From the NCBI RefSeq assembly GCF_001427525.1, contig NZ_LMGU01000001.1, positions 963,788 through 1,027,787 on the forward strand: 64,000 bases of DNA, read 5' to 3'. The DNA comes from Microbacterium sp. Root61 (GTDB lineage: Bacteria > Actinomycetota > Actinomycetes > Actinomycetales > Microbacteriaceae). The notes under the pieces were generated by a model, which did no database searches, had not been told where the DNA came from, and saw only the letters and a list, made by a program, of their open reading frames with translations. A program made the translations under genes and the position numbers. Positions 19,922-27,619 of this stretch are shown one piece after another. Within the stretch, counting starts at the first letter, position 1; every line of letters begins with the position of its first letter.

Positions 19922-20509
19922 ATGATCATCGCGCCGCCGACCGTCGATCAGGCCACCGGACACGTCGCCGACATGTATGCCGGCGACCACACGGTGGACG
20001 GGTTCGTCTACGCCCACACACAAGCGATGGCGGTGAATCCCGAGGCACACGAGGCGTTCGAAGCACTCGTCCGCGCGGTCGTCCCGTCGATCGGGTTCCG
20101 CAACTACGAGCTCGTGACGCTCGCGGCAGCCCGAGGCATCCGCTCTGCGCATTGCCTGCTCGCGCACGGTCGCCGCACGCTGCGCGCCGAGGTGATGGGA
20201 GAGGACCAACTGGCCGACCTCGCGGAGGACTACCGCGCCGCAGGCCTGAGCGAGGCCGAGGTCGCGATGATGGCGTACGCCGAGAAGTTGTCGACGGATG
20301 CCGCGTCCATGACTGACGAGGACAGCCGGTCGCTGCGCGATCATGGATTCTCCGACCGCCAGATCGTCGACATCACGCTCGCCGCGGCGGCGCGAAACTT
20401 CTTCAGCCGCGCACTCCAGGCGCTCGCGGTGCCGGTGGACGAGGTACCCGGGCTCTCACCGCGGCTGCGCACCGCACTGCTGAGTCCGACCGAGCACGCC
20501 GCCCCCTAG
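19922..20509 (+). CDS. Carboxymuconolactone decarboxylase/AhpD-like protein
   Basis: The 195-residue all-helical protein has the AhpD-like core: FRNYELVTLAAARGIRSAHCLLAHGRRTL (residues about 59-87), then SEAEVAMMAYAEKL, and SDRQIVDITLAAAARNFFSR. The catalytic region has C78 and H82 in SAHCLLAHG, but the usual C-x2-C is reduced to one cysteine, as in the peroxidase-related subgroup. It probably acts in thiol or peroxide chemistry in the cytoplasm. ATG at 19922 has GGAGGG six bases upstream. It is divergent from the Cys-rich peptide gene. A palindrome covers its stop codon and the start of the next gene. Confidence 0.88.
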   Translation: MIIAPPTVDQATGHVADMYAGDHTVDGFVYAHTQAMAVNPEAHEAFEALVRAVVPSIGFRNYELVTLAAARGIRSAHCLLAHGRRTLRAEVMGEDQLADLAEDYRAAGLSEAEVAMMAYAEKLSTDAASMTDEDSRSLRDHGFSDRQIVDITLAAAARNFFSRALQALAVPVDEVPGLSPRLRTALLSPTEHAAP

Positions 20510-20532
20510 CCGACGACTACAGTCGTCGACTA
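20507..20532. promoter_or_regulatory. 26-bp near-perfect palindrome with embedded -10 box
   Basis: CGACGACT (20511-20518) and AGTCGTCG (20521-20528) pair perfectly around AC. The symmetry extends to TAG (20507-20509) and CTA (20530-20532) with a single mismatch. It overlaps the stop of the AhpD-like gene, a TACAGT -10 candidate (20518-20523) and the ATG of the phosphotransferase gene. It could be an operator or a short terminator. Confidence 0.45.
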
Positions 20533-21734
20533 TGGGCCGACCCGACGCACGCCGCGCTGAGCTGGTTCTGTGCCTGGCCGACGGCACTGTGCTCGGCAGC
20601 ACCCCGTCGTTCGCGGTCACGTCGCCGTGGGCTCCGGAGGTCGCTCCGGTGTGCGATGCCGCAACCGTGCTGCTCGGCGAGCGGCCGACGATCCTGCGGA
20701 TCCTCGAGTTCGTCGCCCGGCCGGACGGCCAGCCCGACCTGACCCGCTACCTTGCCGAGATTCCGCGACCGCCCGCCGCTGCACTGCGCCCCGTCACGGG
20801 CGACCCTCTCGCGCCCGTCCCGCACCGGATGCCGTGGGCCAGCGTCGGCGGACCCGCCGCGCTCCTGGGCTGGGCCGCGCAGGCGCTTGCGGTGCAGGGC
20901 ATCGAGCTCACCGGAGAAGCGGCGCAGCAGCGAACCTGGAACCTCTCCACCCTGTGGCGCCTCCCGACCACGCAGGGAACGGTGTGGCTCAAGGCGGTGC
21001 CGCCGTTCTTCGCGCACGAGGGCGCCCTCCTGGAGCGACTCGCGCGCCACGCCGTGCCACGCGTGTTGGCCCGCTCCCCCGGTGCCGTGCTGCTGGCCGA
21101 GATCCCCGGCGACGACCTCTACGACCATGAGCCGGCCCAGGCCCGCGCGATGGTCGACCTGCTCGTGGACATCCAGCGCGACCAGCGGTCGTACCTCGCA
21201 GAGCTGTTCCGGCTCGGACTCCCCGATTGGCGGATGCCGGCGCTGCGCGACGCGGTCACGCCCGTGTTCGAGCGGTACGCGGACGCGCTGCCCGCGTCGG
21301 ACCGCGCCGCTGTGGCCTCCGTGCTCGCAGGGTGGGACGGCCGCACCGCGGACCTCGACGCGTGCGGCCTCTCCGACATGCTTGTGCACGGCGACTTCCA
21401 CCCCGGCAACGTCCGCGGATCCGGTGGCGAGCTCGTGCTCCTGGACTGGGGCGACAGCGGCATCGGCCACCCGCTGCTCGATGAGGCGGCGTTCACCGAG
21501 CGGATGCCGCGACCCGAGGCCGATGCCGTGCGGGCGCATTGGGCCGACGTGTGGGCGCGCACGGTGCCCGGAAGCGATGCCACCCGCGCGATGACCCTGC
21601 TCTCCCCCATCGCCGCCCTGCGACAGGCAGCTGTCTATCAGGGCTTCTTGGATCGCGTGGAACCGGACGAGCGCTTCTACCACCGCGACGACCCCGTGCG
21701 CTGGCTCGAGAGGGCGGCGGCGGTCGCCGCGTGA
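20532..21734 (+). CDS. Aminoglycoside phosphotransferase-family (APH) kinase-like protein
   Basis: The 400-residue protein has the APH/choline-kinase fold. The catalytic loop is LVHGDFHPGN (near residue 285), and the metal-binding LLDWGDSGIGHP lies about 18 residues later. The first 125 residues form an extra domain of unknown type, which includes an ADGTVLGSTPSFAVTSPWAPE segment. The substrate is unknown; many such actinobacterial proteins are not resistance enzymes. TACAGT eight bases before the ATG suggests a near-leaderless promoter inside the palindrome at 20507-20532. Confidence 0.85.
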   Translation: MGRPDARRAELVLCLADGTVLGSTPSFAVTSPWAPEVAPVCDAATVLLGERPTILRILEFVARPDGQPDLTRYLAEIPRPPAAALRPVTGDPLAPVPHRMPWASVGGPAALLGWAAQALAVQGIELTGEAAQQRTWNLSTLWRLPTTQGTVWLKAVPPFFAHEGALLERLARHAVPRVLARSPGAVLLAEIPGDDLYDHEPAQARAMVDLLVDIQRDQRSYLAELFRLGLPDWRMPALRDAVTPVFERYADALPASDRAAVASVLAGWDGRTADLDACGLSDMLVHGDFHPGNVRGSGGELVLLDWGDSGIGHPLLDEAAFTERMPRPEADAVRAHWADVWARTVPGSDATRAMTLLSPIAALRQAAVYQGFLDRVEPDERFYHRDDPVRWLERAAAVAA

Positions 21735-21746
21735 TGCCGGGGCGGG

Positions 21747-22262
21747 TCAGTGGATGAGCGCCTTCGCGGCAATCAGCACGGCACCGAACGCCGCCGTCAT
21801 CAGCGCTCCACCTACGCGGGCCATCGTGCTCTGAGACCACCGCGCCACCGCGATCCACCCGACGAGCGCGAGCAGCAGCACATCCAGGACCAGCGCGCCC
21901 ATGATCGCGGCTTCATCCGGCAGGATCCCGGTGAGGCCGGCCAGCAACACGAGCAGCGGCGGAACGGCGACGATGAGCATCCCGGACGACTCGCGGAGCG
22001 CGGCGACCAGCGCCAGGCGGAGGTTATGGTCGACGCCGGCACGCGAATACTGCGACAGCGTGCGCGCGTAGACGTGCGCGGCCCAGAACACCGCGACCGT
22101 GACGAACACGGTGACGAACGCTCCCACCGATTCGCCGGTCAGGGTGCCGCTGACCACGATCAGTCCGGAGACGAGGATCAGTCCGTAGATCGCATCCTCG
22201 CTGAAGAGAGCGCGCGCGATCCGCTGAACGGGCGAGAGGGCGTCGGTCGAGGCGTCATGCAC
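21747..22262 (-). CDS. Small integral membrane protein, unknown function
   Basis: The 171-residue protein has about five hydrophobic helices (for example IYGLILVSGLIVVSG and FVTVFVTVAVFWAAHVYA). It has a conserved-looking AHVYARTLSQYSR segment after helix 2 and no recognised domain. GTG at 22260-22262 was chosen because TAGTCT lies exactly six bases upstream on the minus strand (22274-22269), a leaderless arrangement. It is convergent with the APH-like gene, 12 bases apart, and next to the Fpg-family gene in the same direction. Its role is unknown. Confidence 0.8.
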   Translation of the reverse strand: MHDASTDALSPVQRIARALFSEDAIYGLILVSGLIVVSGTLTGESVGAFVTVFVTVAVFWAAHVYARTLSQYSRAGVDHNLRLALVAALRESSGMLIVAVPPLLVLLAGLTGILPDEAAIMGALVLDVLLLALVGWIAVARWSQSTMARVGGALMTAAFGAVLIAAKALIH

Positions 22263-22291
22263 GGGTTCAGACTACGGCGAGTCCGTACCGG

Positions 22292-23140
22292 TCAGGACAG
22301 CAGCACTCCCGCCGTCTGGCACGTCGGGCAGTAGTGCGCAGCGGCGCCGGAGAACGTGAACTCGGCGATGGTGCCGCCGCACACCGGACACGGCTCGCCC
22401 GGCCGGCGATGCACCTGCATGTCGCCGCGTTTCTCGTCTTTGAGGGATTCCGGCGGCAGACCTCGTCGTGCGGCCACGGCATGCTGCAGGATGCCCTCGA
22501 TCGCGGAATGCAGCCGCTCGATCTCAGCGGGCGTCAAGACGGCCGCGTGCACGACCGGCGAGAGCTTCGCGGCGTGCAGGATCTCGTCGGAGTAGGCGTT
22601 GCCGATCCCGGCGAGTGCCGTCTGGTCCTGCAGGAGAGCCTTGAGCTGCTTGCGGCGTCCGCCGAGGACACCGGCCAGCGCGGCGACGCTGACGTCTTCC
22701 GCCAGCGGGTCGGGCCCGAGCTTGGCGATCGCGGGCGCGTCACGCGGGTCGGACACGAGGAAGATCGACAGCGCCTTCCACTGCCCGGAGTCGGTCAGAT
22801 CGAACCCGGAGCCGTCGTCGAACCGCAGCCGGGCCATCAGCGTCGCGTCTCCTGCCCGCTTCAGTCCGTCCGGTGCCGCGTCGTGCCACAGGAGCCAGCC
22901 GTCGTGCCCCCAGTGCACGATCAGGTGCACGGCGCCGCCCTCGAGCGTCTCGGCGACCACATCGATCAGCTTCCCGAAGCGCGCGACCGCGACCACGCGG
23001 CATCCGATCAGGTCACTCGGTTCCGGATGCCGGGTCTTCAGGGCTTTGCCCAGCACGACGTCGAACCCGGTGACGGTGCGGTCGGGGATGCGGTCGGACA
23101 GGAAGTCGACGAGCGCCTGGACCTCGGGTGACTCGGGCAT
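22292..23140 (-). CDS. Fpg/Nei-family DNA glycosylase/AP lyase
   Basis: The 282-residue enzyme begins MPESPEV, giving the N-terminal proline nucleophile (P2 after Met removal) and E3 of formamidopyrimidine/endonuclease VIII glycosylases. It has the helix-two-turns-helix segment ALAGIGNAYSDEILHAAKLSP near residue 170-190. A C-terminal zinc finger (C-P-V-C then C-P-T-C within HYCPTCQ) lies in the last 35 residues. It removes oxidised bases and nicks the abasic site. Whether it is Fpg-like or Nei-like cannot be settled by eye. ATG at 23138-23140 is fixed by the need for P2; longer in-frame starts are not credible. Confidence 0.93.
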   Translation of the reverse strand: MPESPEVQALVDFLSDRIPDRTVTGFDVVLGKALKTRHPEPSDLIGCRVVAVARFGKLIDVVAETLEGGAVHLIVHWGHDGWLLWHDAAPDGLKRAGDATLMARLRFDDGSGFDLTDSGQWKALSIFLVSDPRDAPAIAKLGPDPLAEDVSVAALAGVLGGRRKQLKALLQDQTALAGIGNAYSDEILHAAKLSPVVHAAVLTPAEIERLHSAIEGILQHAVAARRGLPPESLKDEKRGDMQVHRRPGEPCPVCGGTIAEFTFSGAAAHYCPTCQTAGVLLS

Positions 23141-23249
23141 GGCCCCATGATTCCACGCGGCGACGACATCCCGTGAGGACCCGACGAGAACCCGCACGGG
23201 CTCCGTGAGGACGAAGGGACCCGCACGACTCGACGCGTAGACCGGGAAC

Positions 23250-23741
23250 ATGACGCTCACTTCCCTCCTCCCCACCCTGCGGCACAGCATCCCCTCCCCG
23301 TTCGATCGCGACACCTGGCCGGTCGGAGCCCATCCGACCCTGGATGACGTCGTGGTGTCCGGCGTCTCGCTGCTGCGACTCGTCGAACTCTGCGGAACAC
23401 CCTGCATCCACACCGCGCCACGCGTGATCCCGATGTCGGGCGGGGTACCGTCCCCGACGCTGTCGGCCAGCGTTGTGATCGCCTCGGTCGTGAGCATCGG
23501 CGCGGAGGGCGTGCGCGTGGATGCCGCGTTCGACAACTGCCACCCCGCGTGGGGCGAATGCCGCTTGATCGGGCGCATCTCGAGCGCCCGAGAAGCGCGA
23601 TTCTGCGTGTGGGGCCTGCAGTCGCCGGCGGGAGCGGGCGACGTGCTGTTGCCCGATGATCTGCGCGTCGGCGATCTCGTCGCGGTCCCGTGCAGCGACT
23701 ACCTCGCACTGGGCGACGTCCGCCCGAACCGCGGGCGGTGA
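23250..23741 (+). CDS. Conserved hypothetical protein
   Basis: The 163-residue protein starts MTLTSLLPTLRHSIPSP and contains VVVSGVSLLRLVELCGTPCIHTA (residues about 35-57). Two nearby cysteines (C48, C52) and C97/C103 could bind metal or form disulfides. There is no signal peptide or membrane helix. I recall similar proteins in Microbacteriaceae but no function. Codon bias supports it over the antisense frames. It is divergent from the glycosylase gene with a 109-base gap. It is followed seven bases later by a possible 35-codon gene and then a VOC protein. Confidence 0.7.
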   Translation: MTLTSLLPTLRHSIPSPFDRDTWPVGAHPTLDDVVVSGVSLLRLVELCGTPCIHTAPRVIPMSGGVPSPTLSASVVIASVVSIGAEGVRVDAAFDNCHPAWGECRLIGRISSAREARFCVWGLQSPAGAGDVLLPDDLRVGDLVAVPCSDYLALGDVRPNRGR

Positions 23742-23748
23742 GGACATC

Positions 23749-23856
23749 ATGCTGATGCACACCATCCTCTTCGCCGCCCGCTGCGCGCAGATGCAGGCCA
23801 CCGCTGAGCTTTCGCAGGAGGCGCCCGATCCTGCGCCTGCGATCATCGATGAATGA
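23749..23856 (+). CDS. Possible 35-residue small protein coupled to a VOC gene
   Basis: ATG at 23749 follows GTGAGG at ribosome-site spacing. The frame ends at TGA 23854-23856, overlapping the ATG of the next gene (ATGA), a classic coupled layout. The peptide (MLMHTILFAARCAQMQ, then an acidic Pro/Ala tail) has no recognised domain. Either it is a real small protein or it only serves to deliver ribosomes to the VOC gene. Confidence 0.4.
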   Translation: MLMHTILFAARCAQMQATAELSQEAPDPAPAIIDE

Positions 23857-24242
23857 CCGAGCCAGGAACGCTGCACCATGTCGAGCTGCAGACGAACGAT
23901 CCGGATGCGGCGATCCCGGCGTTCGAATGGCTGCTCGGCGAGCTCGGGTACGAGCAGTTCCAGGACTGGCCGGGCAGGCGAAGCTGGCGTCGCGGGGCGA
24001 CGTACATCGTGGTCGCGGTGGCGCCACGGCCGGACACGTTCGATCGCCGAGGGGCCGGGCTGAACCACCTCGCGTTCCACGCCGGGACGCGGAGTGACGT
24101 CGATCGACTCTGGTCGGCGGCGCCCGAGCACGGTTGGCGCCATCTCTACGAAGACCGGCACCCCTGGGCCGGGGGTCCCGACCACTACGCGGCCTTCATC
24201 GAGAACGACGAACGCTTCAAGATCGAGCTCGTCGCGGATTGA
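23853..24242 (+). CDS. VOC (glyoxalase/bleomycin-resistance) superfamily protein
   Basis: The 129-residue protein has two beta-alpha-beta-beta-beta units. HHVELQTNDPDAAIPAFEWLLGELGY opens the first, and LNHLAFHAGTRSDVDRLW opens the second. Putative metal ligands are H9 in the first strand, H in NHLAFHA, and E in KIELVAD at the end. The substrate is unknown, and members range from glyoxalase-type enzymes to binding proteins. The ATG overlaps the stop of the small frame at 23749-23856. The next gene starts 12 bases on with its own -10 box. Confidence 0.87.
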   Translation: MTEPGTLHHVELQTNDPDAAIPAFEWLLGELGYEQFQDWPGRRSWRRGATYIVVAVAPRPDTFDRRGAGLNHLAFHAGTRSDVDRLWSAAPEHGWRHLYEDRHPWAGGPDHYAAFIENDERFKIELVAD

Positions 24243-24254
24243 TAGGTTCACGGA

Positions 24255-25220
24255 ATGGACACCGCTCTTGCCCAGGCCTATCTACGATTCGCGGAGCTGG
24301 AAGCGCAGGGCGTATCGGACACCTACGAGGAGTGGGCGGTCGGCGTCGCGGGTGACCCGGCCGTGCTCGACCTGATCGCCCAGCTGCCCCGGGCTAAGCG
24401 GCAGGCCAACCTCGTGTTCGCGGCGGCCCGAGCTGCCGGCGCTCCCGTGGGTCCGTACCCGCCGTTTCGGGCGTGGCTCCAGCAGCATTGGGCCGAGCTC
24501 GTGCCGATCGCACTGTCGCACGCGACGCAGACGAACGAGGCCGCGCGTTGCGCCGTCCTGCTGCCGATCCTGAGCCGACTGCCCGGACCGCTGGCGCTCA
24601 TCGAGGCGGGGGCATCCGCCGGCCTGTGCCTCTATCCGGACCGCTACAGCTACCGCTACGACGCGGGCGGAGTCACCACGTCGCTCGACCCGGTCGACGG
24701 CCCCAGCGACGTCGAGATTCCGTGCACGATCGACGCCGGCAGCGTTCCGACCCGGGTCCCGACGGTCGTCTCCCGCACCGGGGTCGACCTCAATCCGCTC
24801 GATGTGGGCGATCCGGATCAGGTGACCTGGCTCGAGACGCTGGTGTGGCCGGAGCACGAAGCGCGCCGGACACGCCTGCACGCGGCGGCGCGCCTCGTCG
24901 CGTCCGACCCCCCTCGGCTCATACGCGGCGACCTCCTCGAAACGGTTCCGCGGCTGATCGATGACGCACCCGCCGGGTCGCACGTCGTCGTCTTCCACAG
25001 CGCCGTGCTCGTCTATCTCGACCCCGAGCGCCGGGCGCGATTCGTCGACATGATGACAGCGCGAACCGACATCACGTGGATCAGCAACGAAGGCTTCGAC
25101 GTGCTGCCGCGCATCACGGCGCAGGTGCCCAGGCGACCGGATGGACGCACGATCCTCGCGGTGAACGGCACACCCGTCGCCCTTGTCGGGGCGCACGGAC
25201 AGGGCTACGAAGCGCTCTGA
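24255..25220 (+). CDS. DUF2332 family protein
   Basis: The 321-residue protein matches DUF2332, an actinobacterial family. Visible are SDTYEEWAVGVAGDPAVLDLI near the N-terminus, QTNEAARCAVLLPIL around residue 95, LIEAGASAGLCLYPDRYSYRY around 115, and VVVFHSAVLVYLDPERRARF around 245. The EAGASAGLCL loop resembles a SAM-binding glycine motif, and the fold may be methyltransferase-like, but the function is not established. TAGGTT lies exactly six bases before the ATG (24243-24248), a leaderless promoter. Its 3' end overlaps the convergent PIN-domain gene by 16 bases. Confidence 0.92.
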   Translation: MDTALAQAYLRFAELEAQGVSDTYEEWAVGVAGDPAVLDLIAQLPRAKRQANLVFAAARAAGAPVGPYPPFRAWLQQHWAELVPIALSHATQTNEAARCAVLLPILSRLPGPLALIEAGASAGLCLYPDRYSYRYDAGGVTTSLDPVDGPSDVEIPCTIDAGSVPTRVPTVVSRTGVDLNPLDVGDPDQVTWLETLVWPEHEARRTRLHAAARLVASDPPRLIRGDLLETVPRLIDDAPAGSHVVVFHSAVLVYLDPERRARFVDMMTARTDITWISNEGFDVLPRITAQVPRRPDGRTILAVNGTPVALVGAHGQGYEAL

Positions 25221-25624
25221 GCGGTCGTGGCCACCAGGTCGGCATACGTGGCACGGGTGATCCGTCCCTCGGCGGCCGCGCCCAGGCGCTCGTCCTCCGT
25301 CACCAGGACGTCCGCCTGCAGCACGGCGACGGCGAGGTACTCCGCCACGGCCGTGTCGTCCCAGTCCAGCCCGGTGGCGAGCGTGAACGCGGTGGACCGC
25401 GAGACGCGATCGCCGAGCAGACGGATCTTCAGCCCGGCGAGGCCGTCGAGCTGCTTCAACCCGGTCTTCTCCTCCAGGTGCCCCGCGCGCACGTCGCGGT
25501 AGATCATCGACAGAGCGTGCGACCGGAGCACGGACGGTCCGACGAGCTGATGTCGCTCGGCCACCTCCACGCCTTCGCGCACAAGGCGTAGGGCGACAGC
25601 GGCGTCGATCGCGTACCGGGTCAT
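25205..25624 (-). CDS. PIN-domain protein, VapC-like
   Basis: The 139-residue protein looks like a PIN-fold ribonuclease. It has D7 in the first strand (RYAIDAAVAL), D90 in WDDTAVAEYLAVA (the usual D-A-x-Y position), and D105/D111 in LQADVLVTEDERL. These would form the metal-binding acidic cluster. No antitoxin-like gene lies immediately upstream, so if it is a VapC toxin it is orphaned. Alternatively it is a PIN protein with a housekeeping RNA role. ATG at 25622-25624. It converges on the DUF2332 gene. Confidence 0.78.
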   Translation of the reverse strand: MTRYAIDAAVALRLVREGVEVAERHQLVGPSVLRSHALSMIYRDVRAGHLEEKTGLKQLDGLAGLKIRLLGDRVSRSTAFTLATGLDWDDTAVAEYLAVAVLQADVLVTEDERLGAAAEGRITRATYADLVATTAQSAS

Positions 25625-25704
25625 GCGCCCATCGTCCCACCCGCTGCCGACACGCGGGATGGCGTCACCCCGGCACATCGCGCCCACAGATAGATTCGCG
25701 GGAA

Positions 25705-26379
25705 ATGTCCCGTCTCGTCTACTCGGCCCTGCTCGCGCTCGGAAGGTTCAACGACCGCCATCCGTGGTCCCACAACGACGCCTACGCGCGATGGATTCTG
25801 CGTCAGGCACGGCAGGTGCGGCACACCGGCGGGACCCTGGCGTTGGACGTGGGATGCGGCACCGGCAACCTGCTCGCGCGGCTCGCGCCCCTGTTCGAGA
25901 GCGTGACGGGGATCGAACCGGATCAACCCACTGCCACTCGCGCCCGGCAGCACCTGCGGAATGTCGCCAACGCTGAGGTGCGCACCGTCGCATTCGCGGA
26001 CGTCGGCGAGAAGGAGTACGACCTGATCACGCTGGTGGCCGTGCTGCACCACCTGCCCCTGCAAGAGACGCTGCGCCGCGTTCGAGCGCTCCTGCGGCCC
26101 GGTGGCCGTGTCGTGATCGTCGGTGTGGCTCGCGACGAGCCCGAGGACTGGCCGTGGTCGATTCTCTCGCTCGTACTCAACCCGCTGGTGGGATTGGCGG
26201 TGCACCCGCGACCCGCGCTGGCGACGCCGTCTCACATGACAGCTCCCGTTTCGGAGCCGGATGAGACGTTCGCCGAGATCGCGCGCGTCCTCCGCACCGA
26301 GCTACCCGGGGCGAGGATCCGGCGCGGACTCTTCTGGCGCTACACGGCCACATGGCGTCACCCCGGCACGACCTCGTAG
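25705..26379 (+). CDS. Class I SAM-dependent methyltransferase
   Basis: The 224-residue protein has motif I LALDVGCGTGNLLARLA (near residue 46), an acidic residue ending strand 2 (GIEPDQP), and LVAVLHHLP at motif IV. RPGGRVVIVGVA lies at the post-IV position. This is the standard Rossmann methyltransferase layout of the UbiE/Methyltransf_11 type. The C-terminal WRYTATW segment follows a basic stretch. The substrate is unknown. TAGATT lies eight bases before the ATG. Its end overlaps the convergent DUF4166 gene by 22 bases. Confidence 0.92.
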   Translation: MSRLVYSALLALGRFNDRHPWSHNDAYARWILRQARQVRHTGGTLALDVGCGTGNLLARLAPLFESVTGIEPDQPTATRARQHLRNVANAEVRTVAFADVGEKEYDLITLVAVLHHLPLQETLRRVRALLRPGGRVVIVGVARDEPEDWPWSILSLVLNPLVGLAVHPRPALATPSHMTAPVSEPDETFAEIARVLRTELPGARIRRGLFWRYTATWRHPGTTS

Positions 26380-26978
26380 GTGAAGGCACCCGCGTATCGG
26401 AACACCTCGCCCAGCAGCGGAGCCATGATGCGCACGTCCACGCGCTGTCGACCGGGGTCGGCGGGGTCCGTGCGCTCGTCCAGCACCAGAGTCGCGACCC
26501 TCGGCAGCGGTACGCGCACGGGCCCGACGTGCAGCCAGAAGGAACCTGACCGCATCCGCAATCCGCCCTCGTGCACCGAGACGGCCAGCGCGACTTCCAG
26601 TCCGCGACGCCGCCCGAGGCGGTCGATGAGGTGCCCGTGCGCAACGGTCATGGTGTCCTCCATGAACCGCTCGCGGCGGGGGAACGAAAAGGTGCGGACA
26701 GCGCTGAGGCCGCCCGAGGCCCCGAGAGTATTGACGACGGTGAACGGAACGTCTCGACCGAACTCCGGGAACAGGATGCGTCTCCATGCCATCCAGGCAA
26801 GCAGTGGTCGCAGCATCCGGCGCCGTGAGCCTGCGATCTCGTAGACGCCGTGTCCGCGCCCGACCATTCCGACCGGAAGCGGTCCGAAGTACTGCTGCAA
26901 GCGGGGATCGAGGTCGAAGAATCGCTCGCCGAGCACCCGTTGATAGACCGAACGCGGCTTGGGCTGCGGTGCGGGCAT
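26358..26978 (-). CDS. DUF4166 domain protein
   Basis: The 206-residue protein resembles DUF4166, usually seen alone or fused to saccharopine-dehydrogenase-like proteins. It contains SVYQRVLGERFFDLDPRLQQYF at the N-terminus, GHGVYEIAGSRRR near residue 42, DVPFTVVNTL near 75, and RTFSFPRRERFMEDTM around 95. No transmembrane segment is clear. The function is unknown. ATG at 26976-26978 is preceded by GGAGGACAGGACG; longer in-frame starts lack such a site. Confidence 0.85.
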   Translation of the reverse strand: MPAPQPKPRSVYQRVLGERFFDLDPRLQQYFGPLPVGMVGRGHGVYEIAGSRRRMLRPLLAWMAWRRILFPEFGRDVPFTVVNTLGASGGLSAVRTFSFPRRERFMEDTMTVAHGHLIDRLGRRRGLEVALAVSVHEGGLRMRSGSFWLHVGPVRVPLPRVATLVLDERTDPADPGRQRVDVRIMAPLLGEVFRYAGAFTYEVVPG

Positions 26979-27204
26979 CGTCCTGTCCTCCCCCACCGAC
27001 ACCCCTATTCGCCGCGCGCGGACACCCGCATCGGGCGCCAGCCTACCGATGCGGGGCGGGTCCACCAGCACCGTGTGCAGCGCACGTGGTTACCGGCGGC
27101 CGAGAAGTCGCTTACCGTTGAACCCGGACACGCGCCCGGATCTCGGGTGCGCTCCGGAGAATTGCGCGTGGGAACCCGATCCGACGCCGCAGGAAGGACA
27201 CTCC

Positions 27205-27606
27205 ATGAAGGTCGTCGCATCCTCGGACTGGCGAGACGCCATCGAGTTCGACACCCCGATGCCGGTCGCCGAGATCGCGCCGGGCGACCCGGCGCGCTGC
27301 ACGGGCTGCGGAAGCGAGTCCGACGCCTTGCCGCGGACCGAACTCTGGGCCGTCAAGCACCGGCACCCCAACGACCACGGCGGGTTCGTCCGCTTCTACT
27401 GCGCCGAGCACGTCCCTGTGTTCGAGGCTCCCGTTGTTCCCGTCGAGGTTCAGCGAGCGGCACCCGCGAAGAAGAAGGAGCCGCGCGCCGCGCCGATGCG
27501 CAAGCCGACGCCGATCGCGGACCGTCCCCCGCGCGCAATGTGCCCGGACTGCTACGTCGAGGTCTCCGCCACCGGCGTATGCGGAATGTGCGGTCGCACC
27601 CTCTGA
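27205..27606 (+). CDS. Zinc-ribbon-like conserved hypothetical protein
   Basis: The 133-residue protein carries several Cys pairs: CTGCG near residue 34, a lone Cys in FYCAEH, and CPDC and CGMCG near the C-terminus. The last pairs look like a zinc ribbon. Between residues 85 and 110 is a Lys/Arg/Ala/Pro-rich linker. The N-terminal domain (ELWAVKHRHPNDHGGFVRFYCAEH) has conserved-looking histidines. I recognise no function, but a nucleic-acid or protein-contact role fits. ATG at 27205 follows AGGAAGGA at good spacing. Confidence 0.82.
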   Translation: MKVVASSDWRDAIEFDTPMPVAEIAPGDPARCTGCGSESDALPRTELWAVKHRHPNDHGGFVRFYCAEHVPVFEAPVVPVEVQRAAPAKKKEPRAAPMRKPTPIADRPPRAMCPDCYVEVSATGVCGMCGRTL

Positions 27607-27619
27607 CCGGATCGCCGGA

